DNA of 64,000 nt from NCBI GenBank assembly GCA_020226215.1, contig CM035230.1:271501-335500 (forward strand), written 5' to 3'. The notes under the pieces are model-generated. The model was not told the DNA's origin. It was given only the letters and a program-made list of their open reading frames with translations, and did no database searches. This DNA comes from Sindora glabra. Lineage: Eukaryota > Streptophyta > Magnoliopsida > Fabales > Fabaceae. Positions 48,564 to 60,556 of this stretch are shown here, piece by piece. Position numbers and translations under genes: made by a program. The number at the start of each line of letters is the position of its first letter. Position 1 is the stretch's first letter.

Positions 48564-51500
48564 CTAATCATCCACCACATCGTTCTCACTTTTCTCATCA
48601 CCATCCTCATTTGAAGTAGTGACCTTGCTACCATCTTCCTCTTCCTTTGCTTCTTCCTTAGATGCAACCGCTTTTTGTTTCCTTTTATGCCTTATTTTTG
48701 CTTGAGTGACATCTTCATCATCCTCTTCTTCAAAGTTGTCTTCCTTGTCATGACCTAATTTCAAGAGTCATGACCGGCGTAAAGACATCCAATTAGTATC
48801 CATCTAATTAAACATCTTTACAAGCCTGTAGGAACTTATATCTAACTATTTGATTAAATAAGGAGAATATATGATATCATTAATTAAATTGAGTAAGTAA
48901 ATAGCATTGCACGTACAATAAAAAAGTTAATGTATAATATTAATATACAATAATATAACAAAATCATTTACCAATATACATAAACTCCAACTATACAAAA
49001 GGCAACTCAGATATAGTAGTCTTTTGTTACACTAAGCCCTATGGAGATCAGAAAGCTGTATGCAGTATATCAGTCCTTCGCTGGAGCTCCTTATTCTCTA
49101 TTTGTAAAACAAAACAGCATTTAAAAGGAGTGAGTATATAAAATACTCAATAAGTAGTTACTCAATCTTTATTTCCTATGGTCTTCCATTATGAATTCTC
49201 TTTAATATAAAATTTAGGAAGATTAAATAAATTTCTATATACTTACCTTTATTCACATTTAACAACTACTATCTATCTTATGCATTACGTATTAGTATTA
49301 CACAAATAGATATGATTAGTATAGTATGCGGGTTTTCTCCTTATTTCTTCAGGCCATCCTTATCCCACTCACCTCCAACCTTTTCCCTCCACTTCTAACC
49401 ACCTCTCTCCTTCCATTAGAAGGATGCTACAAGTCATTTGGCCAAAATCTTCCTCCTACCTATTACATTCTCAATAACATATGAGCCATGGAAGGCTTAT
49501 GTGGAGAAATGATGTCATTTGTCACATATCATGTAATTCATTTGGTAAGATTAATACCAACTAGCCATAAGTGTTTTATCAAGTTTTGATCATCAATTTT
49601 CATCAAAGATATTCATTTATACATTCAATATGCCAATTATATATCATTCCATACCTATTACAATAAATAAGAAATGAGTTCACAATACATCATCTTCATC
49701 TATCTCATAAGATTGTCACATTTGATAGCATCATATGACATCCAAAATTTTTTCATAAACTCTCACATATTCTTAATATCATGTCACATTTAATAAGATG
49801 TTATTAGGTAAGAAGCATCATCCATCCTTTTTGAAATAACCCTTTGGAATTACTGTTCACGTAGGAATTTCAGAACAGGGCAGACTAGGTGTGCTGAAAT
49901 GTTCTGGCCTTTTTGGGCAATTAAATTACTTTAAAAAATTCTCAATAAAATATATATTACTCATAAAATACTAAATGACCAATATGATTTTTTAATTTTC
50001 CATGAAAACCCCCACTGATTTTTCCCAGAAATTCGTGGAACTTGACCCTTCCAAATTGATTCCAGAATTGGCAGCACTGGAGCTCTGAAATTATAGGAAT
50101 TTATTCACTAGGAAAATGAGCTCTAATTGTCACGAAAATTTACTATGTTTTAACCAACATATGGAATGGTATCCAGAAATTTTTGTAGAATTTTTAGAGG
50201 CCATCTAGTGGCTCAAAAAAATTAAAACCCGAGACAAAATGCCCAGGTGTTCTGTTTCTGAGAATCTGGACTACTTCCTAACAAGGCCCCATTCCGATAT
50301 TATAAATTCGTCTAAAAATTCTCAATAAATTATATGTTGATCCTAACATCATAAGAGACTATAAAAAGTTTAGTTTTTAATTTTTAAGCAACTCTATGAA
50401 GCCCATAAAATTCGTGCACTTAAAGTCATTATTCTAAGTTTTTCCAGAAATTTCCAGCAAGCATTGTTCTTCATGATTTGAATTCAACACTCCTTTCAAA
50501 CATCAAAATTAGTATTCTCATGCATTCCTCATGCTAAAATCATGCTAATAACATTCCAAATATATGTTTAAAGATTCAGAACAGCACCATGCCTTTAATT
50601 GCATGGCCACACATCAAACTAACAAACTAACCAATCTAGAGTTCAAAATCTTACAATTCTTGAATCAAAATTCAATAGGAATTCAAGTGAATTGCTACTC
50701 ACCTCTAACTTGTATATTTCAAGGCTTCAAGTTACCTCCTAAAGGAGAGGGTTTCTGATTTGAAAAGGAAGAAGATGATACCTCCAAGATTTAATGGTTT
50801 CTCTTTATGAATTTAAGCAAGCAAGTGGAGAAATTTGAAATCCTGTGGTTGATTTGTCTTGTTCTTGGTATTTGGTTGTGTTAGTAGCTTCAAAAACCTC
50901 CTATGGCAGCTGGGAAATTCGTGCAAGGTGTGGAGAAAAAGACTGGATGGAGTTGTCTCAAGGTTTCTAGGCTTTTCTACAAAATTCTAGCAATTGGGCC
51001 TTTTTTGCAATTTAACCCAAAATGTACATTAATTTTTTTTTAATCTTTTGCAACAGAAAATCCAGCATATTGTAGGCTATCCCCAGCCCAAATTTCGTCC
51101 AGACCAAATAAAAAAAGAATGGGCCAAACTCAAGTTTTAGGAAAAATTACAATTTGACCCCAAAACTTTTCAAAATTCTATTTTTACCCAAAATTCTTTA
51201 GCTGATTTTCAATTTAGTCCTTAGGTTCAAATTGGACTTGTTAGAAACACATTGGGCCTTAGTAAATGAGTTTTAATTGGCCTAAAAAGATTTTGAAGAG
51301 TCAAACTAAATTACTATAATTTCAGCTCATTTTACTGAATTCCAACTTATTCGACCCTCCAAATCGAGTTAACTCTATCAAAATTTCTTTAATTTTAATT
51401 AATTTTTTTTACATATTTCTAACAATATTTCAATTAAATCATTATCTCTATTAGTGTTTCAAATGATTGAAAATTTTCCGGGCCTATTGCAACCCAATTT

Positions 51501-52513
51501 ATCCTTTTTTTTGCTTACTCGATCAACTTTTGTATAATAACTAGTGTTTTTAGGAAAAGTCTCCTAGGGATATTACATTCCTTTTTTTCAGCAATGTTCA
51601 ACTTCTCTTTGGACTTTCCAAACTAGCCTTTAATGTATAATTTCAAGTCTTTCTAAGTCTCTTTGTACAATGTAGTCTGTGGTCCTTTAGGGATTTCATA
51701 TCAAATTCTTCCACAGCATCGCCCTTCTCAACAAATCTCCATACACCTTCAATTTTGTGAAAAGACATCTACTTCATATTTTTTATCTTCATCCTTTTTT
51801 ATTCTTTGAATTTCTAAACTTTTACTTCTTGCTTAACTTAAATTTCAAAATCTTTGAAGAGTTGAGTGGGAATCATACTATATGAGAGAAATTCTTTAGT
51901 GGTATGAGAATGCATATAAAGCAGAATATGGTAAGGAAATTGATTGGGACATTTTTCTAGATGGCCAACATTATGAACAATTCATGATCTTCTTCATAGG
52001 TGAAGTTATACTGTTTTAGGAGGATGATTTTAGCAATAGTGTAGTACAATATACGATCCTTCATAGATAATCCAATAATGAGAAGCTTGTTCTTGGCATT
52101 GATGTAAGGCTAATTGTGATATATGGCAAAAGTAGTAACCAAGGTAGGAATATCCACAAAAAATTGCTTACTTTTGACTAGTGTTATCAATTTAGTAAGG
52201 CTCTCATGACCGTTCTTTTTCAAATTGGCATAAAATTGATAAACTAAACTAAGATAAATGTCAAGAGCATATCCAACAAACTTCAACAAATTCAAATACT
52301 CTAACAAGTAATAAATATCTAAATTTTCATTTTTCAAGAACTCACTATCCCAACAATTTCTTGGTTCAATATCTTTTACCATTGTGCTCATACATTTGTC
52401 AATGTAATACACTCTTTCAGGAACTAATCAGTAGAGAGACACAGTTATAACAATAAGCCCATAGCTTTGCCTTTTTCTTTGTCAGAGTTAGTGCAAGGAA
52501 ACTTTGGAGCCAT
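48564..52513 (-). pseudogene. Extra ORF of the Sirevirus (FYANL-type domain plus acidic tail), split by an insertion
   Basis: Minus strand. A start at 52513 reads MAPKFPCTNSDKEKGKAMG, then a stop and frameshift. The longest piece, 52412-52110, contains YYLLEYLNLLKFVGYA, LVYQFYANLKKN and VKSKQFFVDIPTL, which resembles the plant-transposon-protein domain marked by V-x-x-FYANL and a following V-K/R-G/S-K strand. The C-terminus (48764-48564) is very acidic with basic patches: EDNFEEEDDEDVTQ, RHKRKQK, ending ENDVVDD. The 2.8-kb element at 48746-51577 separates the two parts; across it the frame AEKKE continues into DNFEEE. The function is unknown. It lies where some Sireviruses carry an env-like ORF, but I see no signal peptide or membrane segment. 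Confidence 0.7.
48746..51577 (-). mobile_element. 2.8-kb LTR-type element (probable solo LTR) in the Sirevirus extra ORF
   Basis: TTCCT precedes it at 48741-48745 and follows it at 51578-51582, a perfect 5-bp target duplication. On the minus strand it starts TGTAATATCCC and ends GGTCATGACA; on the plus strand it starts TGTCATGACC. No coding domain is present. Related segments (TTCTCAATAAAWTATATRTT) recur at about 49940-49965 and 50315-50340. The orientation is inferred from similarity of its ends to the plus-strand elements at 36658 and 57896. Confidence 0.82.
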
Positions 52514-52870
52514 ATCTTTTCTGCCCATAAAATGTAGAATACACAAAGCTTGAAGGGAAAATAGGGTGTAGAATGGAAGTATAGACTACTAGAAAGGGAT
52601 TTGGAATGTGAAATTAGACTTAGAAAGAAATAGAAGAATTAGGGTTTTAGAGATGATTTTGAAATTTTTTTATTATAGGTGATGTAGGGTGTTTTTGATC
52701 AGTCAAAATGAAAGGAAACTAATGGGAAAGGGGTTTAATCAATTTATTTTAGGTGATTATGGCAAAAAAGAAAATAGAGAAATGAGATGATTTTGGTCAG
52801 AAGTCGTATAAGGAGCTTTGGCTTGATGTAACAAGGCTATGTGCAAATGAGAGCCTAGAAGCACCCAGGA

Positions 52871-53110
52871 CTTTTATAGGCTCCCTTTGGAATTGAATGT
52901 ACAATTGATTCATGTATGAAAATATTCATACATGAATCAATTGCACACTTAAGTCCACATACAAAATTCAAATTTTCAGATTTCCCTCTATATGCTTGGA
53001 ATCAATTACCCACTTGATTCTTTCTAGAGACAAAAGATACCTCTTAGAATTAATTGTATACTCAATTTTACACTCTTGGACACAATCTTGCACATTGAAT
53101 CGATTGGGAA
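52871..53110 (-). promoter_or_regulatory. Internal promoter-like module before the extra ORF
   Basis: Between the pol stop (53370) and the extra ORF lie several palindromic motifs of the LTR type: a 19-bp perfect inverted repeat at 52902-52943 and degenerate ones near 52998-53022, 53048-53070 and 53096-53118. Just downstream in the element's orientation is TATAAAAG at 52871-52878. The LTR has the same order and similar spacing (palindrome, roughly 25-40 bp, TATA). The candidate ORF start is about 360 bases further on. Confidence 0.6.
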
Positions 53111-53369
53111 CTCAATTGCTACCACTCAAAATACTACAAACTTGAAATTTGCAATATGAAATGATCCATAATCAAGGCTTTATAAGCTTCTAACCATTTA
53201 TGACCATATTTTGAGCTCTAAATACTAAATCTTTTAGGAACAATTCTTGCAAAACAAATTTCAAGATATCTTTGATGTCAAAATTAATAATTTAATTTTC
53301 AATAAATAAACAAGAAATAGCATAAAAAATTTAATTAAATTTTGAAATAGACTATGAATCTATAAGAGG

Positions 53370-56300
53370 TCATCTTTTAAGAGAATTTAACATACCTAAT
53401 TCTTTTCTTACAAAGTTGAAATGATCTTCATTAAGTGGCTTAGTGAAAATATCCGCAAGCTAAAAATTAGTTTGGACAAATACAAATGTGACATCTCCTC
53501 TTTGAACATGATCACAAATGAAGTGATGTTTTGTTTCAATATGTTAGGATTTAGAATGTATAATGGGATTCTTAGTAAGTTAATGGCATTAGTTTTGTCA
53601 CATCTAATAGGAATACTTTTAAATTTAAATCAAAGTTCGATAATTATTTTTTCATCCATAAAAATTAAGCATAACAATTACTAGTGGCTATGTATTCCGC
53701 TTCAACGATAGACCAAGTTACACTATTTTGCTTTTTACTATGCAATGAACTAGAGAGTGGCTAAGAAATTGACAAGCCCTAATAGTACTCTTCTTATTTG
53801 ATCAGCTACCCACAAAGTTGGCATCAAAATAATCTATCAGGAAATTTAACTTTTCTCTAGGATACCACAACCCAAAGTGAGGTGTGCCCACAAGATATCT
53901 TAGAAATCATTTTATAGCAATCAAGTGTGATTCTTTTAGATTAGGTTGAAATCTTGCACACATACACACACTAAACATGATACCGGGCCTACTAACAGTA
54001 AGATAAAGTAAAGAACTTATCATGCCTCTATATATGGTGATATTCATGTTTTTACCTCCTTCATCCAAGTCTAACTTTTTTGTAGTGCTTATAGAGGTAG
54101 TATATGGTTTTGCCTTATCTATCTTGTATTTCTTAATAAACTCTTTTGTATACTTAATTTGACTTACAAATATCCTATGACTTGATTGTTTGATTTGCAA
54201 ATCAAGGAAGAAGTTCAGCTTATCCATCATAGACATCTCAAATTCACATTGCATTAACTTAGCAAACTTTTTGCAGATAGATTCATTGATATCAACAAAT
54301 ATGATATCATTATTATATATTTGCACAAGAAAAATGTCATCAAGTTTATACTTTATAAATAAGGTAGTGTGAACTTTTCTTTTAGGAAAACCTTTATTTT
54401 GCTCAATCTCTTATATCAAGCTCTAACCTTGTGTAAGAACATAGAGTGTTTTCTTAAGTTTAAAAACATATTAGGAAAGAAATAACTTCCAAAATTTGAA
54501 GGTTGTTCAACATACACTTCTTTCATAATTATACCATTCAAAAATGCACTCTTAACATCTATTTGATAAACTTTTTCATACAAGCATATGCTAATAATAT
54601 TCTAATAACTTCTAATCTAGCTACTGGTGTATAAGTTTCATTATATTTAATGCCTTCCTCTTGGTTATAACTTTTTGCAACCAATCAAGCTTTGTTTCAA
54701 ATTATGAAACCATTCTCAAGTTTGTTTCTAAAGACCCATTTAATGCAAATAATTGGATAATCATTATGTCTTGGCATGAGCTTCCAAACTTCATTTCTTT
54801 TAAATTGATTTAACTCTTTTTGCATAGCTAAGATCTAGTGTTCATCAATTATTACTTTATCAATGTTTTTAGGTTCAATTTAAGATAGAAATACTAAGTA
54901 ATCACATTATTTTCAAGAGAATTTCTAGTTACCTTTTAAGATACATCACCAATGACTTGATCAATGGGATGACTCTTCATGATCTTCCATTATCTTTAAG
55001 GTCCATGACTTTTCTCTTGATTTGCATTGACTATAAAAGGAAAAAGTCCTTGATCTTCTTCAACTTTCTTTTTGGCTTCTACTTCCTCATTTTGATTATT
55101 TGAATCCTCTTGGATAGGCCATAAATCTACTTGCTCCTTATCTTCATAGGTACATTTTTTACACTAAAAGTAGATTCATCAAATACCATATGAATGGATT
55201 TTCCAACTAGCAATTCTTTTGTTATAAACTTTGTAAGCTTTGCTATTAGAAGAATATCCAATGAATATAGCTACATTAGATTTGGTATCAAACTTTTCAA
55301 GATTGTCTTTGCCATTGTTATGCACAAAACACTTTCAACCAAAAACATGAAAACATGATATATTTGGCTTTCTTCCTCTGTACAATTTATAGGAGATTTT
55401 CTTTAAAATTAGTTTTATCAAGACTCTATTCATTACATAACATGTGGTGCTAACCACTTCCACCTAAAAGGGCTTAGGAAAAGAGCTATCATTTAGCATA
55501 GTCCTTACCATTTCTTTTAGGCATCTATTTTTCCTTTTAACAACTCTATTTTATTAAGGTATTCTAAGAGATAAGAAGTTATGCTCAATGCCATTTTTAT
55601 CATAATAACAAGTAAAACCTTGATTTTCATATTTTCCACCATGATCACTTCTAATGCTTACTATTATCATTATTTTTTATTTTGAATAGATTTTGCAAGA
55701 TTTTTAAAGGATTCAAAAGTCCCACTCTTAGTAGGAAGGAATAATGTCTTTGTAAACCTAGAATAGTTATCAATAATTATGAGTATATAGAGATTTCCTC
55801 AATTACTTCTAATTCTTGATAAACAATTAAATCCATATAAAGTAAGTAAAGTGGTCTAGATGAGGAGACAACACTTTTGGTCTTAAAAGATGCTTTTACT
55901 TATTTTCCTCTTTGGCATACATCATAAATTCTATCTTTGATGTACTTGAGTTTTGGCAAACTATCAATTAAGTCATTTCTTGAGAGTTTACTAATGATGT
56001 CCATGCACAAGTAAGCCTCCCATGCTAAAGTCAAGAGCCCTCATTCATATTCATTAAGCATTTAGGATATAAATTTAGCTCATTATCAATATCTATTATG
56101 TAGATATAATTATATCTCTTACTAACTAACTTAACTTGCTTATCATTATGATTCCCAACAATGCAACAAGTGGAATCAAAGGTAAATTTGCTTCCTTTGT
56201 CACAAAATTAACTAATAATAAACAAATTATATTTGAACCCTTTCACATATAAAACTTTATCAATATAAGATTTGACATTCTTACCCACCTTACCTATTTC

Positions 56301-56420
56301 CATGACCTTGCCTTTTGTATTATCTCCAAAAGTGACATTTACTTTTCCTTTAAGTGTCAAGGAGAAGAATTTTGATTTGTTTTCGATCATATGCTTGGAA
56401 TACACACTATCCAAATACTA
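53370..56420 (-). pseudogene. Sirevirus pol: protease/integrase/RT/RNase H, decayed
   Basis: Minus strand. Near 56414-56208: protease-side DSVYSKHMIENKSKFF and VTFGDNTKGKVMEIGKVGK, then YVKGFKYNLFIIS. Near 56000-55850: integrase zinc-binding region (LSRNDLIDSLPKLK, a CAA-to-TAA stop at the normal GKQVK, then KASFKTKSVVSSS). RT at 54326-53907: QIYNNDIIF replaces the YVDD active site, then EFEMSMMDKLNFFLDLQIKQ, KKYKIDKAKPYTTSIS and SLLYLTVSRPGIMFSV. RNase H follows to the conserved end LADIFTKPLNEDHFNFVRKELGM and a stop at 53370-53372. Many stops and frameshifts; loss of the catalytic aspartates in NND alone would kill the enzyme. Confidence 0.88.
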
Positions 56421-57189
56421 CATATTATTTTAGGATCTCATATATACCTACAAAAGAGACATCAATTTTTTATTTTTAATACCTAAGTAGCCTTAGGTCC
56501 ATTTGTGTTAGTAATAACATATGTCCTTTTTGAAATCCAAATTTTCTTTACTCCAATATAAGCGTCTTTCTTATAAGTAGAAGAATGAATTTCATGTTAT
56601 CTTTCCCTCTAATAGAAACAAGTTATATTGGGTTGCCTCTTCATGATTTTTTTACAATGAAGTTTTATGAAAATGGTTTTTCCCACTTAGTGTATAACCA
56701 AGATCTTCTTTGTTAAAGCTTATTCTTTAACCAAGAAAAGTGTCAAGTATATGTCTTTGGTAAATTTCTCAAGAATTTTTATTAAATCATTAAGTTTTTG
56801 CTTGAGACTTTCATAAAAGGCACAAGTTTATGTGATTTTCCTAAGGCATATTTTTCTTGGATCAAATCATCATTTTCTTTTTTTAAATGCTCAATATTTT
56901 CTTCCAAAGAAGAGATAACCTTCTTTCAAAGCTTAGTATTTCTCTTTCCTTAAGTAAATTAACATTAAGATCCATAAGCATATAGTTAGGTTCATCATTA
57001 AAGTCAGAGACAGATATCTCTTCTCCATTATGCTTTCCAATAGCCATTAGGCAAAGAAGTATTTCCTTATCTTTGTCATTCCCTTCACAAGAATCATCAT
57101 TATCTCTCCATGTTATTAGATAAGCTTTCTTATGAAAGCCTTTATTTTTCTTTTCTTCATATTCTATTTTCCTTTTTCAAATATATAAA

Positions 57190-57890
57190 GCAATGAAATT
57201 TTATATGACCTTGCTTATTTCATTCATAGCAAGTTGGAATGGCTTGGTTGCTCCTCTTTTAGTTATGGACTTGTTTGCATGTGAAACTTTTCTTTTTCCA
57301 CTAATTCTCTTAATTGATTTTTTATATTTCTTAGTGAAAAAAGCCTAGCATATTCATCTTCAAATGACATGTCAAGTATGTCCTCTTGACATTCCTCATC
57401 AATGTCTTCTTCATCAACACTTGCTTTAGCTTTTAGAGTAAGAGATTTCTTCTTTCTTTCATTATCATTTGCAAATCTCTTGAGCTTTAACTCATATTTA
57501 TTTTTAAATTGCCAAATAAGTCTTGTAATGTTTGCATTTTGATTTTCAGGGCTTCTTTGACAACAATGATCTTGACTTGCCATTCAATAGTCATATGACC
57601 TGAGCACTTTGTGGACCAATTCACCATCTATAAGGTTCTAACCAAAAAGACTTAATTAACTAACTAGTGCAATAACTCTTTGCATCATGTCATTAATGGA
57701 TTCATTATCACTCATTTTAAATAATTCATATTGATGGACGAGTGTATGCATTTTTCTTCCTTTAACTTGTGTAGCTTATATATAAGCTACCTCAAGAACA
57801 TCCAACATTTCTTTTACTGTCAAACAATTAGAGACTCTTTCATATTCACTTGATCACAAATAATTTGATAAAATTCACTTAACCTTGTAG
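57190..57890 (-). pseudogene. Sirevirus gag, middle and C-terminal part with zinc knuckle
   Basis: The minus strand from 57890 reads SEYERVSNCLTVKEMLDVLEV, QVKGRKMHTLVHQYELFKM, NESINDMMQRVIALV, then ITRLIWQFKNKYELKLKRFANDNERKKKS and an acidic linker. The zinc knuckle at 57191-57231 reads CYE-stop-NKQGHIKFHC: the second cysteine of C-x2-C-x4-H-x4-C has become TGA (57220-57222). Gag forms the particle and binds RNA through this knuckle. The N-terminal part lies at 61162-61370, across the insertion 57896-61156. Confidence 0.85.
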
Positions 57891-58561
57891 TGAAGTGTAA
57901 TATCACAAAATAAGACAAGAAATTTTAAATAGGTATTTTATTTGAAAAAACTTGAACCAAAAAATCCGGTAGAAAAATCAAGTGAAATTTGGTAGAATTG
58001 CAAAAGTAATTTAAATGTGAGACCACCTACAATTTTTATGAAGACTTTATAAGGCATTAAAATAGATAAAAATTCAATTAAAATCCCAATAATAAGTTTA
58101 TGAAAATTCACATGAGAATTTTTTGAAATTTCAAAACTCAGATAAATTGAAAAGTAAGAAATTGAGTAGAAAATTAAACGTATTAATTTAAAAAATTTTG
58201 AGCTAAATTAAATGAAATTTTTAGGCCTAAAAATGAGTATGAAATTTCATAAATTAAGGCCCAAATAAAGTCTAAAAATGTCCAAAAAGTTTAAGGGCAA
58301 GAGTGTAAAAAAGGAAAAATTTAAGACTATTTTGCAATAAATCGTAATTACCCTTTTAAAATGGCTTATTTTTATTGGATATTAGGGTAATTATTTTCTA
58401 ATTGTTAGGGACACTTGGACATCCCAAGTAATTAGTCAATTATTTAAGATTTTTTCTCAAAATCCAATAAATAATAATAAAATTGTAGATTTCTTTAATT
58501 AGGGTTTAAAGGTTATATGTGTGTGTGTGTGAGAGAGAGAGCCACATTGAAGTAAAAAAAA

Positions 58562-58960
58562 ATTCTACTCCTTTGACCAACAAAACCATAAGAAGGGAGT
58601 GGGAATTTGGTGAAGAGTTCAAGCCTTCATTTGTCTTTAGGAGATTCTCCAATTAACATCTTTAAATTTTGTAAAGAGACTTAGGATTTTCCTTTATTTT
58701 TTTTTAAAATTAATTATCCTTTTCTCTTGTAAATATCTAAAATCCAATTCATTATCATAAATCCTACTCCCTTGATCAACAAAACCATAAGAAAGGAAAG
58801 GGAATTTGGTGAAGAGTTCAAGTGTTCATTTGTTTTCAAGAGGTTCTTCAATTAACATCTTTAAATTTTGTAAGACAACTTAGGATTTTCCCTTATTTTC
58901 TTCAAGAATTCATTATCCTTTTTTGTTCTAGATGTCTAAAATTCAATTTATTATTATAAA
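58562..58960 (+). repeat. Tandem duplication, period about 199 bp
   Basis: A segment beginning ATTCTACTCCTTTGACCAAC at 58562 recurs as ATCCTACTCCCTTGATCAAC at 58761, and similarity continues through AATTTGGTGAAGAGTTCAAG, AATTAACATCTTTAAATTTT and TTAGGATTTTC in both. It lies in the leader-like part of the inserted element. Confidence 0.85.
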
Positions 58961-60262
58961 GCTTCTCTTTTATTGCCCTAAAGGGTTGTTGAAAATTTAA
59001 AGAGTGAAGGAATTAAGGTGAATGGCACTCCTTATTCTAGGGTTATTCTATGAAGATGATAATATTGTTAATTCATGTCTTAAGATCAATATGTTGGTGT
59101 TTGGTTTGACTTTTTTGAAGCTTTCCATGGTTGGTTCTTAAAATATTAATGTTGAGAGTGGTGGTAAAAGAATTCATGAAAATTGTTAAGATGATGATAC
59201 AAATTTATTGGAAAGATAACAAATCTTTCAAGTAATGTTAAATGAGCATTTTTTTTATCATTGTATATATTTAAGGGCTAGAAATTTTTCAAATTTCAAT
59301 TCTTAATATTTTAAAGTCATATTTAGTGTTAGAATGATTATATATCAAGTTAGGAATTTATGAAAATTTTTACAAGCATAAAAAAAGCACGTTAATGATA
59401 AAATACTTAAATCTGCCCATTTTAGAACCCTACTCTTGTTAGTCTCAAGTTTCAATATCTTTTGGGCATTGAATGATTGAGAAAAATTATAAAAATGTTA
59501 GTAAGCTTGTGTCAAAATTTGATAGCAAATAAAGTTGATTTAGTTGCTCAAATGATAGCTTTATTTTTATACTTCTAATGCTATCCAAAAATTTCAGCTT
59601 TGATTTTATGCCTTTAATGCACTAACAAAACCATGAAATTTGTTGTAAAACACTTAAGCTATCCTTTATTAACTATGTTAGGAATGCTGGGGAAAAGTTT
59701 GGAAACAATTAGTTTCCATTTGATTGATATAAAAGGGCTTGGATTGCAAATGTCTTTATGCTGTCCTATTTTCGAATTTCTCATTTAAGTTCTATGTGAA
59801 CAGTACCCATGGAGACAATTAGTGTAATTTAATTATTGTATCCTGTGTAATAATATATTAGAAGTGTTAAAACAAATTGTGGTAAAATTTTGAATTGATT
59901 TAGGAGCACCAAAGAGCTCCAAAATATGATATATATATATATATACATACAAGTTTGGTTGTATTTTTTTTTAGAAATGTTGAAAAAGGATTTTGATGTA
60001 TATAATAAATTGGTGAATTGCATAAAATAGTTATGGCATGGTTAGTATTTGGCTATACCCATTGAAATGAATTAAATGGTTGATCTTTTAACACCCTATC
60101 ACTGTTTACTATAAATTAAGAGGGGGAGATATAACATCCTTTGTAGTGAAAAAAAGGAATGGTTAGCAGTTGAGGGAAAAGGTTGGTGACTTTAAGCCTA
60201 AAATGGCGGGGGATAAGATTAGATAAAAAACATAAGGTGAAACTTATATATCTATTATTGTC

Positions 60263-60556
60263 ATTTTCCATAATAAAATTTACTAATATTATAGATAAGA
60301 AATTTTTTTCTTAAAACACTAGATAGCAATTACATGTAAAGAAAATGTTAGTCATTTATGGTGAAAACCCCATTTTATATAAGGTGATGAGTAGTTATTC
60401 ACTAAGTATATTTTCCATAATAAAATTTACTAATACTATAGATAAGAAAATTTTTTCTTAAAACACTAGATAACAATTACGCATAAAGAAAAAGGTAGTC
60501 ATTTATGGTGAAAATCCCTTTTTATATAAGGTGATGAGTAGTCATTCACTGATTAT
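60263..60556 (+). repeat. Tandem duplication of 147 bp
   Basis: Copies span 60263-60409 and 60410-60556, both beginning ATTTTCCATAATAAAATTTA and ending near GTGATGAGTAGT-ATTCACT. By eye they differ at only about a dozen sites. Confidence 0.92.

Noticed and set aside
52860..53190. Possible LTR of a separate element between pol and the extra ORF
   Set aside because: The palindromes resemble the LTR, but no TG...CA ends, primer site or target duplication were found, so an internal promoter module is preferred.
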